Origin: Sphingomonas sp. BK345
GTDB lineage: Bacteria; Pseudomonadota; Alphaproteobacteria; Sphingomonadales; Sphingomonadaceae
Direction of reading: 5' to 3'
Length of the DNA: 64,000 nucleotides
NCBI RefSeq assembly: GCF_014193845.1
Contig: NZ_JACHZX010000002.1
Location: 620,001-684,000, forward strand
The notes below the pieces were generated by a model. That model worked only from the letters and a program-made list of their open reading frames with translations. It had not been told where the DNA came from and searched no databases. Made by a program: the position numbers and the translations under genes. Below are positions 45,435 to 56,218 of this stretch, in pieces (positions within the stretch are counted from its first letter, which is position 1; every line of letters starts with the position of its first letter).

Positions 45435-46859
45435 TCAGGCTTTGTGGTCCGCGATCCGAGCGAGGCTCTCGTCGCGTCCTAGAAGGACGAGTACGTCGAA
45501 GATGCCGGGCGAGGTCCTGCGCCCGGTGAGCGCGGCGCGGAGCGGCTGGGCGACCTGCCCCAGCTTGACCCCGGCCGCCTCGGCCACCTGCCGCACCGCG
45601 GCTTCGGTGGTCTCCGTATCCCAGTTGTGCACTGCGTCAAGCGCGCCGTGCAGCCGCGCCAGCAGCGCGGGGGCGTCGCCCGCCAGCAGCGGCGCCGCGT
45701 CGGGGTCGACCGCGAGCGGACGCGTTGCGAAGAGAAACGCGGTACCCTCGGCGAGCTCGTTGAGGTTGGCGGCGCGCGGCTTCAGCGCCGGGATCGCCGC
45801 GGCTAGCGAGGCGCGGCGCGTGTCGTCGTGATCGAAGCCGAGCTTCTCCGCGACCAGGTCGGCGAGCCGCGAGTCGTCGCTGGCGCGGATATAATGACCG
45901 TTGAGATGCTCGAGCTTCTTGAGATCGAACCGACTCGGCGACTTGCCCACGGCGTCGAGGTCGAACCATCGGATCGCGTCCTCGCGCGCGATAATCTCCT
46001 CGTCGCCGTGTCCCCAGCCGAGCCGCAGCAGGTAGTTGTCGAGCGCTTCGGGGAGGATGCCCATCTCGTCGCGATAGGCCTCGATGCCGACCGCGCCGTG
46101 GCGCTTGGAGAGCTTGGCGCCATCGCTGCCGTGGATCAGCGGGATGTGCGCGTAGACCGGGTCGGGCCATCCTCCCTCGATCGCGTCCATCGCGCGATAG
46201 ATCGGCAGCTGGCGAAAGGCGTTGTTGAGATGATCGTCGCCGCGGATGACGTGGGTCACCCCCATGTCGTGGTCATCGACCACGACCGCGAGCATATAGG
46301 TCGGCGTGCCGTCGGAGCGCAGCAGGACGAGGTCGTCGAGCTCAACGTTCTGGACGGTGACCTCGCCTTGAACGCGGTCGTGGATCGTCGTCGCGCCCTC
46401 GGTCGGCGCGCGCAGGCGGACGACATAGGACTGGTCGGCGGGCCAGTCGGTGCGGTCGCGCCACGGCGAGCGGATCCGCAGCGGCTGCTTCGCCGCCTGG
46501 GCCTCGGCACGCATCGCGTCGAGCTCCGCGCTGGTGAGATAGCAGCGATAGGCGTGCCCTGCCTCGATCATCCGGTGGGCGACCCCGGCGTGGCGGTCGG
46601 CGCGAGCGAACTGGTAGACTTCCTCGCCGTCCCAATCGAGCCCGAGCCAGCGCATGCCGTTCAGGATGGCGTCAATCGCCGGCTGGGTCGAGCGCGCGCG
46701 ATCGGTGTCCTCGATCCGCAGCCGAAAGCTCCCGCCGTGGTGGCGCGCGAAGAGAAGGTTGAACAGCGCGGTGCGCGCGCCGCCCAGGTGAAGGAACCCG
46801 GTCGGTGACGGGGCAAAGCGCGTGACGACGGCGCGCTCATTGATCTCGGTTGCGCTCAA
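45435..46859 (-). CDS. gltX: Glutamate-tRNA ligase
   Basis: 474 residues. The class I HIGH motif is in [20 protein letters not shown], and the KMSKS equivalent is KLSKRHG. Other marks are [13 protein letters not shown] and [14 protein letters not shown]. The C-terminal anticodon domain is helical and complete. It charges tRNA-Glu. It starts 29 bp from the divergent comEC start, leaving little room for two promoters. gltA follows, as in related bacteria. Confidence 0.96.
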   Translation of the reverse strand: MSATEINERAVVTRFAPSPTGFLHLGGARTALFNLLFARHHGGSFRLRIEDTDRARSTQPAIDAILNGMRWLGLDWDGEEVYQFARADRHAGVAHRMIEAGHAYRCYLTSAELDAMRAEAQAAKQPLRIRSPWRDRTDWPADQSYVVRLRAPTEGATTIHDRVQGEVTVQNVELDDLVLLRSDGTPTYMLAVVVDDHDMGVTHVIRGDDHLNNAFRQLPIYRAMDAIEGGWPDPVYAHIPLIHGSDGAKLSKRHGAVGIEAYRDEMGILPEALDNYLLRLGWGHGDEEIIAREDAIRWFDLDAVGKSPSRFDLKKLEHLNGHYIRASDDSRLADLVAEKLGFDHDDTRRASLAAAIPALKPRAANLNELAEGTAFLFATRPLAVDPDAAPLLAGDAPALLARLHGALDAVHNWDTETTEAAVRQVAEAAGVKLGQVAQPLRAALTGRRTSPGIFDVLVLLGRDESLARIADHKA

Positions 46860-46888
46860 GCGCGCGTGCTCCCAGGCTGGATGGTCGG

Positions 46889-49108
46889 ATGGCTCGATCG
46901 GCCGCGCTCGCCCCTAGCAAAGCCTCTCTCCCGCATCAAATCGCCTCCCGCGCCGGCAACGCTTTGGAACGTTGGCTGGAAGCGGAGCGCGACCAACTTT
47001 TTCTGTGGCTGCCGGTGGCGCTGGGCACGGGCGCGGCGGCATGGTTCGTGCTGCCGGAGCGGCACGAATGGGTCGCGCTCATCCTGATCGCGCTCGGGCT
47101 CGCCGCCGCCGCGGCGGTGAGCTGGCGCGGCGGTCGCGCGGCGCCGTTTGCGGCGATGCTCGGCCTCGCGGTCGCGGCGGGAACGGGGCTCGCGTGGACG
47201 CGCGCGACGCGAGTCGCCGCGCCGACGCTCGACCGGTCCGCGGTGGTGCGGCTGGTGGGCGAGGTGGAGAAGATCGAGCCGCTGCCCGCGCGCGGGCTGG
47301 TGCGGGTGACGCTGGGTGCCTTGCGGTGGGAGCGGCCACCACGCCGCGCGCCGCTCCACGTGCGCGTGAGCCTGCCCGAGCGCGCGATACCGACCAATCT
47401 CGCGGCGAGTGCCGCCATGACGTTGCGCGCGCGGCTGATGCCGCCTGCGGCCCCCACGGTTCCTGGCGCCTATGATGCCGCCCGCGCGGCCTGGTTCGAC
47501 CGCGTCGGGGCGAGCGGGCGCGGCTTCGAGCCGGTCACTGTACGGGGGGTGGGCACGCCGGGCGTGCGCGACCGGCTCACCGCGCATATCACCGCGGCGC
47601 TCGCGGGTAGCGCCGGCGGTATCGCGGCGGCGCTGGTGACAGGCGACATGGGCGCGATCGACGACAGCGACTCGCTGGCGATGCGGCGTGCCGGGCTGGC
47701 GCACCTGCTCTCGGTCAGCGGGCTGCACATTACCGCGACCGTAGGAATCGTGATGGCGGCGGTGCTGCGGCTGCTCGCGCTGTCGCGGCGACTGGCGTTG
47801 ACGGGGCTGCTTCCGCTCATCGCGGCCGGAGCAGGGGCGGGGGCGGCGATCGGCTATACTTGGCTGACGGGATCGCAGGTGCCGACGATCCGCAGCTGCG
47901 TCGCCGCGCTGATGGTGCTCGCCGCGCTGGCGCTCGGGCGCGAGGCGCTGACGCTGCGACTGGTGGCGATGGGCGCGCTGGTAGTGCTGGTCGCCTGGCC
48001 CGAGGCAGTGGTGGGGCCGAGCTTCCAGCTCTCGTTCGCGGCGGTCGCCTCGATCGTCGCCTTGCACGAGCACCCGCGGGTCCGCGCCGCGCTGCTGGCA
48101 CGCGACGAGCCATGGCCGCATCGATGGACGCGCGAGGCCGTGTCGCTGCTCGTGACCGGGGCGGTGGTCGAGCTCGCGCTGATGCCGATCGCCGTCTTCT
48201 CTTTCCATCAGGCCGGTGCCTATGGCGCGATCGCCAACATCGTCGCCATTCCGCTGACCACCTTCGCGATCATGCCGGCGGTCGCGGTGGCACTGCTGCT
48301 CGACACGCTCGGCTGGGGCGCGCCGGCGTGGTGGGTGGCGGGACGGGCGATCGCACTGTTGCTGTGGATCGCGCACAGCGTCGCCGCGCTCCCCGGCGCG
48401 GTGCGCGCGATCCCGGCCATGCCGCTGGGTGCTTTCGCGACGATGGTGGGGGGTGGTATCTGGCTGGCATTGTGGCGCACGCGGGCGCGCTATCTGGGGC
48501 TGGCACCGCTGGCGATCGGGGCGGCGTGGACGTTGGCGACCCCCGCTCCGGACCTGCTCATCACAGGCGACGGGCGCCACCTGGCGGTGCGCCAGGCGGA
48601 CGGCGGCTTGATGCTGCTGCGCGACCGTGCCGGCGGCTACGTGCGCGACGTGCTCGCGCAGAACGCCGGGATCGACGGCGTGCCGGGCTTGCTCAGCGAG
48701 TCCCCCGAAGCGCGCTGCAATCGCGACCTGTGCTGGTGGCAGCGTCGCGTCGACGGGCGCTGGTGGCGCGTGCTGGCGACGCGCAGTGGCTACACCGTGC
48801 CGATGCAGCGGCTGACGGCGCTTTGCGCCACGGCAGACGTCATGGTGAGTGAGCGCCGGCTGCCGCGCCGCTGTCGCGCGCGCTGGCTGACGCTCGACCG
48901 TGATGCCCTGGCCCATAGTGGCGGGGTAGCGATCACCTTCAAAGATACGCGTGTCATGGCGGTGCGGAAGGAAGGGGACGAACACCCCTGGGCGATGGCG
49001 GACGAGCGATCCGCCCGTGCTCCTGCGCACGCAGGAGCCCAGAGCCACGAGCACTGCCGCCTGCGACCCTGGGCTCCTGCGTGCGCAGGAGCACGGCACG
49101 TCGACTAG
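46889..49108 (+). CDS. comEC: ComEC/Rec2-type DNA-uptake channel protein with a repeat-encoded C-terminus
   Basis: 739 residues. The N-terminal part has two helices and an OB-like domain ([20 protein letters not shown]); then the competence domain with [20 protein letters not shown] and helices through [18 protein letters not shown]. The C-terminal part ([20 protein letters not shown]...) corresponds to the beta-lactamase-like domain but lacks HxHxDH metal ligands. The final residues [16 protein letters not shown] onward are the translation of a palindromic repeat (49016-49095). ComEC transports one DNA strand into the cytoplasm; no other competence gene is here. Confidence 0.88.
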   Translation: MARSAALAPSKASLPHQIASRAGNALERWLEAERDQLFLWLPVALGTGAAAWFVLPERHEWVALILIALGLAAAAAVSWRGGRAAPFAAMLGLAVAAGTGLAWTRATRVAAPTLDRSAVVRLVGEVEKIEPLPARGLVRVTLGALRWERPPRRAPLHVRVSLPERAIPTNLAASAAMTLRARLMPPAAPTVPGAYDAARAAWFDRVGASGRGFEPVTVRGVGTPGVRDRLTAHITAALAGSAGGIAAALVTGDMGAIDDSDSLAMRRAGLAHLLSVSGLHITATVGIVMAAVLRLLALSRRLALTGLLPLIAAGAGAGAAIGYTWLTGSQVPTIRSCVAALMVLAALALGREALTLRLVAMGALVVLVAWPEAVVGPSFQLSFAAVASIVALHEHPRVRAALLARDEPWPHRWTREAVSLLVTGAVVELALMPIAVFSFHQAGAYGAIANIVAIPLTTFAIMPAVAVALLLDTLGWGAPAWWVAGRAIALLLWIAHSVAALPGAVRAIPAMPLGAFATMVGGGIWLALWRTRARYLGLAPLAIGAAWTLATPAPDLLITGDGRHLAVRQADGGLMLLRDRAGGYVRDVLAQNAGIDGVPGLLSESPEARCNRDLCWWQRRVDGRWWRVLATRSGYTVPMQRLTALCATADVMVSERRLPRRCRARWLTLDRDALAHSGGVAITFKDTRVMAVRKEGDEHPWAMADERSARAPAHAGAQSHEHCRLRPWAPACAGARHVD
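49016..49095. repeat. Dispersed inverted-repeat element (family D) inside the comEC 3' end
   Basis: The left arm CGTGCTCCTGCGCACGCAGG and right arm CCTGCGTGCGCAGGAGCACG form a near-perfect 28-bp inverted pair around a short spacer. The element overlaps the last ~30 codons of comEC; the stop (49106-49108) lies 11 bp beyond it. The related copy at 16407-16486 is intergenic. This looks like an insertion that replaced the original comEC end. Confidence 0.85.
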
Positions 49109-49169
49109 GCGGCGACTGATTGGAGCGTGCGCAAGAACCGACCGCCTGCCACCCCGACACCCCCGCCGC

Positions 49170-49835
49170 TCAGTCGTAGCGACGCAGGATCCCCGCCAGC
49201 TTGCCCTGCACCCGCACCTGAGTCGGCGCGTAGCGCTGCGGGTCGTAGGAGCGATTCGCCGGATCGAGCCGGATCATCGCACCCTCGCGACGGAAATATT
49301 TGAGCGTCGCCTCGCTCTCGTCGATCAGCGCCACCACGATCTCACCGTCGCGCGCCACTTCCTGGCGGCGGATCAACGCATAGTCACCGTCGAGGATGGC
49401 GGCGTCGACCATCGAGTCCCCCGCCACCTCCAAGGCGAAATGTTCGCCACTGCCGAGCAGGGCGGCAGGAACGGGCAGGGTGGTCGCGCCCTCGAACGCC
49501 TCGATCGGCACGCCCGCGGCGATGCGGCCGTGGAGCGGGATCTCGACGACATCGTTGGCGGGCACCACGAGCTCGACCGGCGCCCGCTTGGCCGGGGCTG
49601 CGGCGCGTTTGGGTTCGCCGCGCTCGGGCGCCTTGAGCACTTCCAGCGCGCGCGCGCGATTGGGCAGGCGGCGGAGATACCCGCGCTCCTCGAGCGCGCT
49701 GATCAGCCGATGGACACCCGACTTGCTCTTCAGCTCGAGCGCGTCCTTCATCTCCTCGAACGAGGGCGACACGCCGCTCTCGGCGAGCCGATCCTCGATG
49801 AAGCAGATCAGCTCGTGCTGTTTGCGCGTCAGCAT
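49170..49835 (-). CDS. lexA: SOS repressor LexA
   Basis: 221 residues from [20 protein letters not shown]. The N-terminal winged helix ([20 protein letters not shown]) binds DNA; the C-terminal peptidase has the self-cleavage site A107-G108 in [12 protein letters not shown], nucleophile S141 in [11 protein letters not shown] and base K179 in [10 protein letters not shown] chose this ATG over one 5 codons upstream because GGGGAG is 7 nt before it and the family starts here. A GTTC-N7-GTTC box overlaps its promoter, giving autorepression. Confidence 0.96.
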   Translation of the reverse strand: MLTRKQHELICFIEDRLAESGVSPSFEEMKDALELKSKSGVHRLISALEERGYLRRLPNRARALEVLKAPERGEPKRAAAPAKRAPVELVVPANDVVEIPLHGRIAAGVPIEAFEGATTLPVPAALLGSGEHFALEVAGDSMVDAAILDGDYALIRRQEVARDGEIVVALIDESEATLKYFRREGAMIRLDPANRSYDPQRYAPTQVRVQGKLAGILRRYD

Positions 49836-49865
49836 GTCCACACTCCCCATTCGCGAACGGATGCG

Positions 49866-49897
49866 GAACCTTTATGGAACACGACAGGCCTCGTCAA
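49866..49897 (-). promoter_or_regulatory. lexA promoter with an alphaproteobacterial SOS box
   Basis: On the minus strand, TTGACG (-35, 49897-49892), 17 bp, TAAAGG (-10, 49874-49869). GTTC-N7-GTTC, the alphaproteobacterial LexA operator, spans 49880-49866 and covers the -10. The -35 overlaps the moeA stop codon. Transcription would begin about 27 nt before the lexA start. Confidence 0.85.
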
Positions 49898-51087
49898 GCG
49901 ATGACGAGGATTTCCGCCGAGTCGCCCGCGCGCGTCGCTGGAGCGTGCGGCGGACGCACGATCAGGCAGGTCGAGCGCGCCAGCGTGCGCAGCATCGAGC
50001 TGTCCTGGATAGTCGAGGCATAGGCACGTCCCTCGCGCAGTTCGGCGCGCAGATAGTCGCTGCGCTCGCCGTTGGCGGGCAGGTCCTCACCGAGGATCGC
50101 GCTGGTCGCAGTGGGGAAGGGATCGGCCGCGCCGGCGAGGTGCGCCACCAAAGGCCGCACGAACAGCAGCGCGGTGACGAAGGCTGAGACCGGGTTCCCG
50201 GGCAGCCCGACCACTGCCAGCCCATCGCGCCGCCCCGCCAGCATGGGCTTGCCGGGGCGCAGCGCGATCCGCCAGAAGTCGAGCGTCACCCCTGCCGCCT
50301 CAAGCGCCGGCCGTACCAAGTCATGGTCCCCGACCGACGCGCCGCCGGTGGTGACGAGCATGTCGGCGTGGACCGCGGCGAAGGACTGGGTGAGCGTGTC
50401 GAGCCGGTCGGGCAGGATGCCGAGATCGACGATCTCCGCGCCGCTGTCGGCCAGCAGCGCGCGCAGCAGCAGCCGGTTGGACTCGGGCAGCGCCTCGCCC
50501 GGCGTACCAGGTTCGACCAGCTCGTCGCCGGTCGCGGCGAGCGCGACGCGCACCGGTCGCGCGACCGTGACCCGGCCGACCCCGCCGGTGGCCGCCACCG
50601 CGAGCCGCGCGGGGGTGAAGCGCTCGCCGCGCGCGACCAGCACGTCTCCCGCCGCGAAGTCGAGCCCGCGCGCGCGCACGTTGCGCCCCTGATGCGCCGG
50701 CCCCTCGCCGTCGAGCTCGACCTTGTCGCCCTTGCGCCGCGCCTCTTCCTGGACGAGGACGGTGTCACTGCCCGCGGGCATCATGGCGCCGGTGAAGATC
50801 CGCACCGCCTCGCCGGGCGACAGCGCGCCCGTGTGCGGAGCGCCCGCCGCGCTCTCGCCGACGACGCGCAGGGGGCCGGGCAGGTCGGCGTAGCGCAGCG
50901 CGTAGCCGTCCATCGCCGAGACATCGCGCGCGGGCTGGGTACGCCGCGCCACCACCGGCGCGGCGGCCCAGCGCCCGAGGGCCTCGGCGAGCGACACCTC
51001 GACAGGGGCGACGGGCGTGCCCAGCGCCAGCACACGCGCCTGCGCCTCGGCGACCGGCAGCAGCCCCGGCCGTGACGGCGACCCCAT
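49894..51087 (-). CDS. moeA: Molybdopterin molybdotransferase MoeA
   Basis: 397 residues. ARDVSAMDGYALR near the N-terminus, AATGDELVEPGTPG, TTGGASVGDHDLV and LPGNPVSAFVTALLF are MoeA marks. It inserts molybdate into adenylylated molybdopterin. The start codon shares a base with the moaC stop (TGATG), so the two cofactor genes are coupled. Upstream comes trpC, downstream lexA with its own promoter. Confidence 0.94.
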   Translation of the reverse strand: MGSPSRPGLLPVAEAQARVLALGTPVAPVEVSLAEALGRWAAAPVVARRTQPARDVSAMDGYALRYADLPGPLRVVGESAAGAPHTGALSPGEAVRIFTGAMMPAGSDTVLVQEEARRKGDKVELDGEGPAHQGRNVRARGLDFAAGDVLVARGERFTPARLAVAATGGVGRVTVARPVRVALAATGDELVEPGTPGEALPESNRLLLRALLADSGAEIVDLGILPDRLDTLTQSFAAVHADMLVTTGGASVGDHDLVRPALEAAGVTLDFWRIALRPGKPMLAGRRDGLAVVGLPGNPVSAFVTALLFVRPLVAHLAGAADPFPTATSAILGEDLPANGERSDYLRAELREGRAYASTIQDSSMLRTLARSTCLIVRPPHAPATRAGDSAEILVIA

Positions 51088-51554
51088 CAGGCGCGCCAGT
51101 CGCCGGAGCGTCCGCCGCTCTTGGCGAGCAGGCGCACGCCGCCGATCACCATGGTCTTGTCGAGCGCCTTGGCCATGTCGTAGACGGTGAGTAGCGCGAC
51201 CGACACGGCGGTGAGCGCCTCCATCTCGACCCCGGTCTTGCCGTCGGTCGCGACCGTGGCCGAGGCCGTTACGCCATGCTCGTCGACGGTCAGGTCGACC
51301 GCGACGCGGCTGATCGGCAGCGGGTGGCAGAGCGGGACGAGCTCGCTGGTGCGCTTGGCCGCCATGATCCCGGCGACACGCGCCACGGCGAGCACATCAC
51401 CCTTGGCGACCGCGCCGTCACGGATCGCGGCGGCCGCCTCCGCCACCATGTCGATCCGGCCGCTCGCCACCGCCTCGCGTCGCGTCACCTGCTTGCCGCC
51501 GACATCGACCATGTGCGCCGCACCCGAATCGTCGAGATGGGTGAGCCCCGTCAT
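51087..51554 (-). CDS. moaC: Cyclic pyranopterin monophosphate synthase MoaC
   Basis: 155 residues. [20 protein letters not shown] at the start, [15 protein letters not shown] and [20 protein letters not shown] are the conserved motifs with the active-site His, Asp and Lys. It converts the MoaA product into cPMP. It lies 1 nt after trpC, so molybdenum cofactor genes sit inside the tryptophan transcript. Confidence 0.96.
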   Translation of the reverse strand: MTGLTHLDDSGAAHMVDVGGKQVTRREAVASGRIDMVAEAAAAIRDGAVAKGDVLAVARVAGIMAAKRTSELVPLCHPLPISRVAVDLTVDEHGVTASATVATDGKTGVEMEALTAVSVALLTVYDMAKALDKTMVIGGVRLLAKSGGRSGDWRA

Positions 51555-51555
51555 C

Positions 51556-52341
51556 TCAGCCGACCAGCGCGTGCGTCGCTGCCGTGACATCGGCCTGGCG
51601 CATCAGCGCCTCGCCGATCAGGAAGCAGTGGACGCCGTGGCCTGCGAGCGAGTCGAGGTCGGCGCGGGTGCTCAGCCCGCTCTCCGCGACCAGAAGCGTG
51701 TCCGCGGGCACGCGCGCCGCCAGCTCCCAGGTGCGCCGCACGTCGACCTCGAAGCTGCGTAGGTCGCGATTGTTCACCCCGATCAGCCGCGAGCGCAGTC
51801 GCGCCGCGCGCTCCAGCTCGGCGGCGTCGTGCACCTCGACCAACACGTCGAGCCCCTGCTCGATCGCCGCAGCCTCGCACTCAGCGAGCAGCGTGTCGTC
51901 GAGCGCGGCGACGATCAGCAGGATCGCATCGGCACCGATGCTGCGCGCCTCCAGCGCCTGCCACGGATCGACTGTGAAGTCCTTGCGCAGCACGGGCCGG
52001 TCGCAGGCGGCGCGCGCAGCGATCAGATACTCCTCACGCCCCTGAAAATACGGCGCATCGGTCAGCACCGAGAGGCAGGAGGCGCCCCCCGCGGCGTAAG
52101 CACGTGCGTGCGCCGGCGGATCGAAGTCCTCGCGGATCAGACCTTTCGACGGACTGGCCTTCTTGATCTCGGCGATCAGCGCGTGCCGACCGGCGGCGAC
52201 GCTCCGCTCCAGCGCCGAGCGGAAGCCGCGCGGCGCCGTCTGTGCCGCGGCGCGCTCGCGCAACGCGCTGTCGCTCACGGCGGCACGGCGCGCGCGCACC
52301 TCGTCTCGCTTGGTAGCGCAGATATCGGCGAGGATGGTCAT
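51556..52341 (-). CDS. trpC: Indole-3-glycerol phosphate synthase
   Basis: 261 residues, a TIM barrel. [20 protein letters not shown] carries the catalytic Lys of the family, and [26 protein letters not shown] and [14 protein letters not shown] the other conserved loops. It closes the indole ring from CdRP. It overlaps trpD by 4 nt (ATGA). Confidence 0.96.
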   Translation of the reverse strand: MTILADICATKRDEVRARRAAVSDSALRERAAAQTAPRGFRSALERSVAAGRHALIAEIKKASPSKGLIREDFDPPAHARAYAAGGASCLSVLTDAPYFQGREEYLIAARAACDRPVLRKDFTVDPWQALEARSIGADAILLIVAALDDTLLAECEAAAIEQGLDVLVEVHDAAELERAARLRSRLIGVNNRDLRSFEVDVRRTWELAARVPADTLLVAESGLSTRADLDSLAGHGVHCFLIGEALMRQADVTAATHALVG

Positions 52342-53333
52342 GCGTAGGCGATCCAGCGGTCGAGCAGCGCGCCCGCGTCGCCGCGGTCGAGCGCCTCGGC
52401 GGCGCGCGCCGCGCCATCGGTAAGGGAGGAGTCGCGTCCGGCGAGGACCAACGCCGCGGCGGCGTTGACGAGCACCGCGTCGCGGTAGGCGCCGCGCTCA
52501 CCGCGCAGCAGCTGGCGCAGCGCCAGCGCGTTATAGGTCGGATCGCCGCCGCGGATCGCCAGCGTGGGGTGGCGGGCGACGCCCGCGTCCTCGGGGATGA
52601 TCCGCGACGGCAGCGCCACCGCGCCGATCGATACCACGTGCGTCGGGCCGGCCCCGGAGATCTCGTCGAGCCCCTCCTCGCCCGCGACGACCAGCGCCGC
52701 CTCGCTGCCGAGCTGTGCCAGCGCCTCGGCGTAGATCGGGGCGTAATCCGGCCGCGCGATGCCGATCAGCTGGCGCGTGACGTGCGCCGGATTGGCGAGC
52801 GGTCCCATCAGGTTGAAGATCGTGCGCCGCCCGACCTTGCGGCGGATCGGGGTGATGCGCCGCATCGCCGGATGGTGGTTGCCGGCGAAGAGGAAGCAGA
52901 TGCCGAGGTCGCGCAGCGTCGCCTCCGCCTGCGCGCCGGCGCGCTCCATGTTCAGCCCCAGCGCCTCGAGCGTGTCGGCCGCGCCAGCCTTGGACGAGGC
53001 GGCACGGTTGCCGTGCTTGGCGACGGGCACGCCGCACGCCGCGACGACGAGGCTCACCGCGGTCGACACGTTGAGGGTGTGCTGGCCGTCCCCGCCGGTG
53101 CCGCAGACGTCGATGGCGTCCGGCGGCGCGGTGATCGGGATCATCCGGTCGCGCAGCGCGCGCGCCGCCTCGGCGATCTCGACGCTGGTCTCGCCGCGCA
53201 GCGCCAATTGGAGCAGGAAATCGGCGATCGCCTCGTCGCTCGCGCGCGCGTCGAGGATATCGGCGAAGGCCTGCGCCGCACTCTCGCGCGACAGCGGCGA
53301 GGCCGGATCGGGCATCAGGGTAACGGTTGTCAC
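52338..53333 (-). CDS. trpD: Anthranilate phosphoribosyltransferase
   Basis: 331 residues. The PRPP motif is [37 protein letters not shown] and [19 protein letters not shown] are typical of TrpD. It transfers phosphoribose to anthranilate. Overlaps trpG (ATGA) and trpC (ATGA), consistent with tight co-expression. Confidence 0.96.
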   Translation of the reverse strand: MTTVTLMPDPASPLSRESAAQAFADILDARASDEAIADFLLQLALRGETSVEIAEAARALRDRMIPITAPPDAIDVCGTGGDGQHTLNVSTAVSLVVAACGVPVAKHGNRAASSKAGAADTLEALGLNMERAGAQAEATLRDLGICFLFAGNHHPAMRRITPIRRKVGRRTIFNLMGPLANPAHVTRQLIGIARPDYAPIYAEALAQLGSEAALVVAGEEGLDEISGAGPTHVVSIGAVALPSRIIPEDAGVARHPTLAIRGGDPTYNALALRQLLRGERGAYRDAVLVNAAAALVLAGRDSSLTDGAARAAEALDRGDAGALLDRWIAYA

Positions 53334-53920
53334 GCCGCGGCCCGAGCGACGTGGTCGATTCCGGCGAGCCGCAGGAAATTGGCGATCAGCGCGTGGCCGT
53401 GTTGGGTGGCGATGCTCTCGGGGTGGAACTGCACGCCGTGGATCGGCAACTCGCGGTGGCGCAGCCCCATCACCGAGGCGTCCTCCGCGGTCGCATTGAC
53501 GGCGAGCGCGTCGGGCACGTCGGTGACGATCAGCGAGTGGTAGCGCGTCGCGGTGAACGGCGAGGGCAGTCCCTCGAACACGCCGGTGCCGTCATGCTCG
53601 ACCGGGCAGGTCTTGCCGTGCATCAGGCCACCGCGCACGACGTGCCCGCCGAAATGCTGGCCGATCGCCTGGTGGCCGAGGCACACCCCGAACAACGGCC
53701 GGCGCGCCTCCGCGCAGGCGGCGACCAGCTCGAGGCTGACCCCGGCCTCGTTGGGCGTGCACGGCCCAGGCGAGATCAGGATCGCGCGGGCGCCGCTCCC
53801 CAGCGCCTCCGCCGCGGTCAGCTCGTCGTTGCGCACCACGCGCACCTCGGCGCCCAGCTCCATGACGTAATGGACCAGGTTCCAGGTAAAGCTATCGTAA
53901 TTGTCGACCACCAGGATCAT
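53330..53920 (-). CDS. trpG: Anthranilate synthase glutamine amidotransferase subunit
   Basis: 196 residues. Catalytic C80 is in [16 protein letters not shown], with the His and Glu in [33 protein letters not shown] is the standard beginning, so the ATG with A at 53920 was chosen over upstream in-frame codons. It supplies ammonia to TrpE. trpE is not adjacent on the transcript: a plus-strand gene separates them. Confidence 0.95.
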   Translation of the reverse strand: MILVVDNYDSFTWNLVHYVMELGAEVRVVRNDELTAAEALGSGARAILISPGPCTPNEAGVSLELVAACAEARRPLFGVCLGHQAIGQHFGGHVVRGGLMHGKTCPVEHDGTGVFEGLPSPFTATRYHSLIVTDVPDALAVNATAEDASVMGLRHRELPIHGVQFHPESIATQHGHALIANFLRLAGIDHVARAAA

Positions 53921-54079
53921 GCCGCATGCCATAACCGATGCGGTGCGCATCGCAACACGCCGCTGCGCCGCGATGGCGAAAGGATTCTTGCGCGGCGGCA
54001 AACAATCGACATAGCGCGGCCATCACTCGCGCGGAGCCAGCGGCTATGGCACGCGTTGTGGTTAGCGAGGAGAAGGTCG

Positions 54080-54511
54080 ATGCTGCGTACGCTAGTCGTG
54101 ATGGTCGCCGGTCTCGCGCTGCCGCTCACCGCCGCGGCGCAGACCGAGAGCGCGGGAGATACCGGGCGCACGCCGCAGCGCGTGCGCAGCGTGACACTCT
54201 CGGGCAATGAGCAATGTCCCAAGTCGCAGGGCGACGAGGTGGTGGTGTGCAGCCGCATCAACCCCGACGAGCAGTTCCGCATTCCCAAGGAGCTACGCAA
54301 CACCGCCGAGCCGGCGGCGAAGAACCAGGCCTGGACCAACCGCGTCGCGGTCGCGGACCGCGCCAGCCGGGTCAACGGCGGCGTGCCAGACAGCTGTTCG
54401 CCCGTCGGTGCCGCGGGCCAGTCTGGCTGCGCACTCGCGATTAACAACGCCTTCGCCGCCGAGAAGCGCGCCGCCGAGAAGAACGACTCGATGATCCCAG
54501 GCGGGCGTTGA
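54080..54511 (+). CDS. Secreted four-cysteine protein of unknown function
   Basis: 143 residues, signal peptide (MLRTLVVMVAGLALPLTAAA). The mature protein has four Cys (in NEQCPKS, VVVCSRI, DSCSPVG, SGCALAI), enough for two disulfides, and a conserved-looking INPDEQFRIPKELRNTAEPA stretch. AGCGAGGAGAAGGTCG precedes the ATG with a good ribosome binding site. It lies in opposite orientation between trpE and trpG, so it interrupts the trp cluster. Function unknown. Confidence 0.75.
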   Translation: MLRTLVVMVAGLALPLTAAAQTESAGDTGRTPQRVRSVTLSGNEQCPKSQGDEVVVCSRINPDEQFRIPKELRNTAEPAAKNQAWTNRVAVADRASRVNGGVPDSCSPVGAAGQSGCALAINNAFAAEKRAAEKNDSMIPGGR

Positions 54512-54709
54512 CGCCAGTCTGGCGCGCTGCTCACTCCGCCTGGCGCCCGTTATCCCGGTGTTGGGCCGGGATTCCTCCTAGGCAAAGCGCGACGGCGGTC
54601 GCATGTGCGGCGCGATGGATCTCGGCCTCCTACCGGGACCGCGACGATCTCGTACTATCTCTGCGAAATAGCGACGCGGCGAACGCTCGCGTTCGCGCTG
54701 GTCAGTCCA

Positions 54710-56218
54710 TCATTGCCCGAACCCGGGCTCGCTCGCCTGGCGGATAGCCTCGCGCGCGGCGGCGAGGAGCGCGCCTGACTTGGCCTCGCACTCGCGCTGC
54801 TCGGAGGCGGCATCGCTGTCGGCGACGATGCCCGCGCCTGCCTGGACGTGGATCATGCCGTCCTTCACCACCGCGGTGCGCAGCACGATGCAGGAGTCCA
54901 TCGAGCCATCGGGCGAGAAATAGCCGACCCCGCCGGCATAGGCGCCGCGCTTCTCCGGCTCGAGCTCGGCGATGATCTGGCACGCGCGGACCTTGGGGGC
55001 ACCGCTCACCGTGCCCGCTGGGAAGCCGGCGAACAGCGCGTCGATCGCGTCGTGCCGGGGATCGAGCCGGCCCACCACGTTCGAGACGATGTGCATGACG
55101 TGACTGTAGAATTCGATGCCGTAGCTGTCGGTCACCTGCACCGTGCCCGCCGCGGCGACGCGCCCGACGTCGTTGCGGCCGAGATCGAGCAGCATGAGAT
55201 GTTCGGCGCGCTCCTTCGGGTCGGCGAGCAGGCTGTCGCGGTTGGCGGCGTCCTCCGCCGCGGTGCGGCCGCGCGGGCGCGTGCCGGCGATCGGGCGGAT
55301 CGTCACCTCGCCGTCGCGCGCGCGCACCAGGATCTCGGGGCTGGAGCCCGTCAGCGCGAAGCCGGGCAGGTCGAGATGGTAGAGGAAGGGCGACGGGTTG
55401 ATCCGCCGCAGCGCGCGGTACAGCTCGAACGCCGGGAGCGGGAAGGACGCGGTGAAGCGCTGCGCCAGCACCACCTGGAAGATGTCGCCCGCGGCGATAT
55501 AGTCCTTCGCCGCGGCCACCATCTCGCCGTAGCGTCCCGGCGGCAGCACCGGCGCGAGCGCCAGCTCGGTCGCGTCGGTCCGGGCCGGCGCGGGCAGAGC
55601 GCCGCGCGCCAGCCGCGCCTCGACGGCGTCGAGCCGCTCCTCGGCGCGCGCCACCACCTTGTCCGGCTTCTCTTCCCCGGGCCACACCGGCGCGACGAGG
55701 AAGAGCGCGTCGGCGAGCCGGTCGAACACCAGCACCACGGTCGGGCGAACGAACATCAGGTCGGGCAGGCCGAGCGAGTCGACCGGCGCGGCGGGCAGCT
55801 TCTCGACAAGCCCCACCGTCTCATAGCCGAAATAGCCGACGAGACAGGCGAGTGCGCCGGGCAGCTCGGCCGGCACGTCCATGCGAATGCTCGCCACCAG
55901 CGTGCGCAGCGCCGCCAGCGTCGGCTCGGCGCACTGCGCGAAGGCGGCGCGATCGTTGAGCCAGTCTCGGTTGATCTCCGCGCGCTCGCCCTGCGCGCGC
56001 ATCACAAGGTCGGGGGCGAGCCCGATCAGGCTGTAGCGACCGCGCACCGCGCCGCCCTCGACCGACTCGAGCAGGAAGTCGCCGCGCCCGGGCTCGATCA
56101 GCTTGAGCGCGGCGGCGACGGGGGTCTCGGTGTCGGCGATGTGGCGGCGCCACACCAGCGCGGGGCGGCCCTCCGCCAGTGCGGCGTGTGCCGCTGCGGC
56201 GCTACTGCGCCCCGCCAC
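54710..56218 (-). CDS. trpE: Anthranilate synthase component I
   Basis: 502 residues from a GTG at 56218 that overlaps the end of the PpiD-type gene by 17 nt; no ATG lies in the plausible start region. The N-terminal part holds the Trp-feedback region (LESVEGGAVRGRYSLIGLAP). The chorismate domain has GDIFQVVLAQRFTASFPLPA, GTRPRGRTAAEDA, DLGRNDVGRVAAAGTVQV and FAGFPAGTVSGAPKVRA. It makes anthranilate from chorismate with TrpG. No leader peptide can fit, since the start lies within the gene upstream. Confidence 0.93.
   Translation of the reverse strand: MAGRSSAAAAHAALAEGRPALVWRRHIADTETPVAAALKLIEPGRGDFLLESVEGGAVRGRYSLIGLAPDLVMRAQGERAEINRDWLNDRAAFAQCAEPTLAALRTLVASIRMDVPAELPGALACLVGYFGYETVGLVEKLPAAPVDSLGLPDLMFVRPTVVLVFDRLADALFLVAPVWPGEEKPDKVVARAEERLDAVEARLARGALPAPARTDATELALAPVLPPGRYGEMVAAAKDYIAAGDIFQVVLAQRFTASFPLPAFELYRALRRINPSPFLYHLDLPGFALTGSSPEILVRARDGEVTIRPIAGTRPRGRTAAEDAANRDSLLADPKERAEHLMLLDLGRNDVGRVAAAGTVQVTDSYGIEFYSHVMHIVSNVVGRLDPRHDAIDALFAGFPAGTVSGAPKVRACQIIAELEPEKRGAYAGGVGYFSPDGSMDSCIVLRTAVVKDGMIHVQAGAGIVADSDAASEQRECEAKSGALLAAAREAIRQASEPGFGQ

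Noticed and set aside
46856..49099. A 747-codon frame on the strand opposite comEC
   Set aside because: The protein is dominated by Arg, His, Gln and Pro with no domain, as expected from the antisense phase of a GC-rich gene; comEC has clear motifs.
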